A DNA stretch of 16,824 nucleotides from CAZJDV01 sp964544865 (GTDB taxonomy: Bacteria > Chloroflexota > Dehalococcoidia > Lucifugimonadales > CAJWER01), in contig CAZJDV010000055.1 in the NCBI GenBank assembly GCA_964544865.1, forward strand, positions 1-16,824. The letters are read 5' to 3'. Every line of letters begins with the position of its first letter. Positions within the stretch are counted from its first letter, which is position 1. The notes beneath the pieces are model-generated. The model worked only from the letters and a program-made list of their open reading frames with translations. It was not told the origin of the DNA and searched no databases. Shown piece by piece: positions 15,084-16,824 of the stretch. Both the position numbers and the translations under genes were made by a program.

Positions 15084-16051
15084 GTTCGAAACCAGCCCTT
15101 CGATTGGGCCCCCGGTACTGGGGTCTCGTCGACCAAGACATTAACGATGTCCTCGCTGCTGACACCGCGCATCCGCGCGGCGGCGGACGCGATGATGCGG
15201 TGAGCCAGCATCGGCCCGGCCAGCTCCTTTACATCGTCGGGCAGCACGTAGTCCCGGCCCCGAATCAGCGCAAGCGCCTGAGACCCTCGAAACAGCGTGA
15301 GAGAGCCTCGAGGAGAGCTTCCGAGTGAGATGTCGGAGTGGTCTCGCGTGGCCTGTACGAGGGTTACCAGGTATTGCCTGATAAGCTCATCCACATGCAC
15401 GGATTTTACCGACTCCTGGAGACGCACGATGCCCTCGGCCGATGCTACGGCGGAGAGGCCGTCGATCGGATGAGCCGCCTCCTGGCTGCTGACGATGGCC
15501 ATCTCTTGGTCGAGTGTCGGATAGCCGAGCCTGATCTTCAACAAAAAGCGGTCGAGCTGCGCCTCCGGCAGCGGGAAGGTCCCCTCGTACTCGATAGGGT
15601 TCTGAGTCGCCATCACGATGAAGGGCCGGGGCAAGGAGTGGGTGATACCCTCGACGGTGACCTGCCTCTCGTCCATGGCCTCCAGGAGTGCGGACTGCGT
15701 CTTTGGGGTCGCCCGGTTGATCTCGTCCGCAAGCACGAGCTGGGCGACTATGGGGCCCGGCCGGAACTCGAAGTCCGATGTCTCTTGGTTATACATCGAA
15801 ACGCCTGTGATGTCGCTGGGCAGCAGGTCCGGCGTAAACTGGATTCGTCTGTACGTACACGAAGTAGACCGGGCGAGGCTTCGCGCCAGCATGGTCTTGC
15901 CCACGCCTGGGACGTCCTCTATCAAGACATGCCCCTGGCACATCAGGGCTACGACCGTGAGCTCCACGGCCCGATCTTTGCCGATGATTACTTTCTTGAT
16001 GTTGTCCGCGATACTCTGCGCGTCTTCTCTGGTGGCTTCGACGACCTGCAA
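15080..16051 (-). CDS. MoxR-family AAA+ ATPase
   Basis: 323 residues. Seen: VIIGKDRAVEL near 21-31, Walker A EDVPGVGKT (45-53, K52), FTPDLLPSDITG (72-83), Walker B LVLADEINRA (105-114), sensor-1 ATQNPIEYEGTFPLPEAQLDRF (148-169) with the arginine finger near R168, and the C-terminal lid with GSSPRG and YVLPDDV. This is the standard MoxR core of about 320 residues. Start: TTG 16051, chosen because a perfect AAGGAGG (fwd 16057-16063) sits 5 nt upstream; a longer frame from GTG 16111 would read through that Shine-Dalgarno and add 20 residues without homology. Known: MoxR ATPases act as chaperone-like remodelers with DUF58/vWA partners. First gene of the four-gene minus-strand operon. Confidence 0.95.
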   Translation of the reverse strand: MQVVEATREDAQSIADNIKKVIIGKDRAVELTVVALMCQGHVLIEDVPGVGKTMLARSLARSTSCTYRRIQFTPDLLPSDITGVSMYNQETSDFEFRPGPIVAQLVLADEINRATPKTQSALLEAMDERQVTVEGITHSLPRPFIVMATQNPIEYEGTFPLPEAQLDRFLLKIRLGYPTLDQEMAIVSSQEAAHPIDGLSAVASAEGIVRLQESVKSVHVDELIRQYLVTLVQATRDHSDISLGSSPRGSLTLFRGSQALALIRGRDYVLPDDVKELAGPMLAHRIIASAAARMRGVSSEDIVNVLVDETPVPGAQSKGWFRT

Positions 16052-16230
16052 TTCGACCTCCTTAAATACGAAAAGGCACCCGCCAGCGGGGGATTCGAGC
16101 ACGTCCCCCACTCGTGCGGGCGCGTGGGGAGAACCCAGAGTGACAAATTAACAACATCGCCATCCAGGTCCCGAAGTCCGGCCGTCAATGCTGCATCCCG
16201 GCCGTATGGACCGTGCGTGATAACCAGCAA
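16052..16230. other. Upstream region of the MoxR operon
   Basis: 179 nt. It contains the MoxR Shine-Dalgarno (16057-16063). The A/T-rich stretch around 16140-16155 is the most likely promoter region for the minus-strand operon, but no convincing -10/-35 pair was identified. No coding frame is supported. Confidence 0.35.
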
Positions 16231-16274
16231 TGGTGGGGGGTAGAGGACTCGAACCTCTGCCTTCTGTGTGTAAG
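16231..16274 (-). other. 3' half of tRNA-Val(UAC), att-site remnant
   Basis: Read on the minus strand: anticodon loop CTTACAC (16274-16268, anticodon UAC), 3' anticodon stem ACAGA (16267-16263), AGGC (16262-16259), T-stem AGAGG (16258-16254), T-loop TTCGAGT (16253-16247), T-stem CCTCT (16246-16242), acceptor ACCCCCC (16241-16235), discriminator A and CCA (16233-16231). Upstream of the loop the sequence does not supply TCTGT, a D-arm or GGGGGGT, so this is only the 3' half. A break at the anticodon loop is a usual crossover position for tyrosine recombinases using tRNA genes. Orientation predicts the integrated element on the right (16275 onwards). The Val identity rests on the loop sequence. 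Confidence 0.7.
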
Positions 16275-16421
16275 TTGGACATACATGCTGACGTGTCATG
16301 CCATCCTATCCACCCTGTGCTACGGTGTCAACAGAATGCTATCTGGCCCGAATGATTCGTGCGGTCCCGTGCCGCCCCATGTCGTGGAGTCTGTGACCAT
16401 TTCGTGACCATTCTATACTAG
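16275..16421. other. Candidate att-flanking region of an integrated element
   Basis: Non-coding stretch between the tRNA half and the integrase remnant. It includes the near-palindrome TGACGTGTCA (16289-16298) and two tandem 11-nt units starting GTGACCATT (16393 and 16404). Such direct repeats next to an integrase gene are plausible recombinase arm-binding sites. No gene is supported here. Confidence 0.4.
16393..16414. repeat. Two tandem 11-nt direct repeats
   Basis: GTGACCATTTC (16393-16403) and GTGACCATTCT (16404-16414) share their first nine bases and are spaced exactly 11 nt, about one helical turn, just downstream of the integrase remnant stop codon. Possibly integrase arm-type sites; two copies only. 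Confidence 0.5.
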
Positions 16422-16499
16422 CTAATTTGTGGCTGCTTCTAGTCCGCCTGCGAGCTGCTCGTCGAGGGCCAAGGCTGCTGCTTCCTGGAGACCAGGTAC
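16422..16499 (-). pseudogene. C-terminal remnant of a tyrosine recombinase (phage-type integrase)
   Basis: Minus-strand codons 16499-16425 encode VPGLQEAAALALDEQL followed by AGGLEAATN, then TAG at 16424-16422. This matches the usual tail of phage-type tyrosine integrases, which after the catalytic Tyr runs as ...YSHVLPGLQEEAA...LD. The first visible residue corresponds to just after the YSHV motif; at 16500 the frame enters the IS element, so the catalytic Tyr and everything before it are missing here. The gene points towards the tRNA half 150 nt away, as in integrated elements. The match is short (25 residues), so the call leans on the context: tRNA att remnant on one side, IS end on the other. 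Confidence 0.6.
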
Positions 16500-16588
16500 T
16501 GTAGAGCGTCAGCGAAAGTGGGACACATTCGGACTGAAATTAACAGAGACTATCGGTAGGTAAGGCGAGCTCCTGGCAGGAGGATAGA

Positions 16589-16615
16589 ATGTCCCCTGGA
16601 AAGGAGCAACAGTGA
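16589..16615 (+). CDS. Possible 8-codon leader peptide coupled to transposase orfA
   Basis: ATG 16589 with a perfect AGGAGG (16578-16583) 5 nt upstream reads MSPGKEQQ and stops at TGA 16613-16615. The stop overlaps the orfA GTG start as GTGA (16612-16615). The leader contains the orfA Shine-Dalgarno. It could serve to couple or limit transposase translation; it is too short to support by similarity. Confidence 0.3.
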   Translation: MSPGKEQQ

Positions 16616-16824
16616 CAGAGAACACAGAAGATAAGAACCGGGCTGCAGAAGAACGGAGCCAAGACACCAGACGCTTGGTTCGTCAGGTCAGATCAGCGAC
16701 TCGTAGGAAATACACCCCGGAAGAGAAGATCCACATAGTGCTGCAAGGCTTCCGACGCGAGGTCACCGCCAACGAACTGTGTCGTCGCGAAGGCATCAAG
16801 CCCGCCAACTTCTACTCGTGGACC
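16612..16824 (+). CDS. IS3-family transposase OrfA, N-terminal part
   Basis: 71 codons are visible, running off the right edge. After a charged leader (TENTEDKNRAAEERSQDTRR) comes RRKYTPEEKIHIVLQGFRRE, then VTANELCRREGIKPANFYSW, the helix-turn-helix DNA-binding module (HTH_Tnp_1) of IS3-type OrfA proteins. OrfA binds the IS ends; with OrfB it is normally made as an OrfAB transposase through -1 frameshifting, which lies beyond the window. Start: GTG 16612 with AAGGAG (16601-16606) 5 nt upstream; no in-frame ATG is nearby. Situated 112 nt inside the proposed IS left end. Confidence 0.88.
   Translation, partial: MTENTEDKNRAAEERSQDTRRLVRQVRSATRRKYTPEEKIHIVLQGFRREVTANELCRREGIKPANFYSWT

Larger units (their letters stand above)
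16500..16824 (+). mobile_element. IS3-family insertion sequence, left end and orfA, truncated by window edge
   Basis: The proposed left end starts with TGTAGAGCGTCAGCGAAAGT at 16500; IS3-family ends begin with TG. The boundary is supported because the integrase frame on the other strand is recognisable up to 16499 and lost at 16500. The orfA gene starts at 16612. The right end, orfB and the target duplication are outside the window. Confidence 0.6.

Noticed and set aside
16085..16125. GCACG...CGTGC inverted repeat upstream of MoxR as an operator
   Set aside because: Only 5 bp arms and no second copy; too weak to call.
15338..16243. Plus-strand open frame of 301 codons opposite the MoxR gene
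   Set aside because: Shadow of the MoxR coding strand.
16231..16330. A complete tRNA gene
   Set aside because: No 5' acceptor GGGGGGT, D-arm or 5' anticodon stem TCTGT could be found upstream of the anticodon loop, even allowing a long variable arm.
16213..16407. Plus-strand open frame beginning MRDNQQWWGVEDSNL
   Set aside because: WGVEDSNL is the typical spurious translation of the antisense of a tRNA 3' end; it covers the tRNA half.

Overview
The window looks like a piece of a bacterial chromosome that ends in a mobile element at its right edge. Coding density is high and most of it is GC-rich. Gene content (a GroEL whose tail is not a GGM repeat, a decaprenyl-phosphate phosphoribosyltransferase-like UbiA protein, a fused membrane/Fe-S HdrD-like oxidoreductase, a MoxR-DUF58-transglutaminase operon, DUF2007) would fit Chloroflexota of the Dehalococcoidia/SAR202 kind. 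That placement is inference from gene content only.

Layout, left to right. (1) 1-794, minus strand: a SIR2-like NAD-binding gene. Both family motifs are present (GAG...IPT and TTNYD) in one reading frame, but an in-frame TAG at 465-467 separates them, and the 3' end lies outside the window. (2) 1012-3051, minus: a 679-residue membrane-anchored Fe-S oxidoreductase with 4Fe-4S and CCG domains. (3) 3052-3204: a spacer with two facing arrays of degenerate 7-nt repeats, one of which is a textbook G-quadruplex pattern. (4) 3205-4143, minus: a UbiA-family prenyltransferase. (5) 4296-6491, plus: the groES-groEL operon with sigma70-like promoter, CIRCE operator and a perfect 18-bp terminator-like hairpin. 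(6) 6753-10358, plus: dnaE, the replicative DNA polymerase alpha subunit, from a TTG start; then a small DUF2007 gene at 10461-10697. (7) 10694-16051, minus: a four-gene operon read MoxR ATPase, DUF58, transglutaminase-like membrane protein, O6-alkylguanine-DNA alkyltransferase. All three junctions are 4-base ATGA overlaps. The transglutaminase has Ser where the catalytic Cys is expected. (8) 16231-16824: a mobile-element boundary.

The right-hand 600 bases tell a coherent story. The 3' half of a tRNA-Val(UAC), from anticodon loop to CCA, sits at 16231-16274 with no matching 5' half, as expected for the displaced att copy left when a tyrosine-recombinase element inserts in a tRNA gene. Next come a pair of 11-bp direct repeats and, on the minus strand, the last 25 codons of an integrase-like gene ending at 16422. 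That gene is cut at 16499/16500, where an IS3-family element begins; its orfA starts at 16612 and runs off the window. So the chromosome lies to the left of 16231, an integrated island to the right, and the island's integrase appears to have been inactivated by a later IS insertion.

No rRNA, intact tRNA or CRISPR array was seen. The most distinctive observations are the amber-interrupted SIR2 gene, the tRNA-half/integrase/IS nesting, the Cys-to-Ser change in the transglutaminase and the heptamer arrays.
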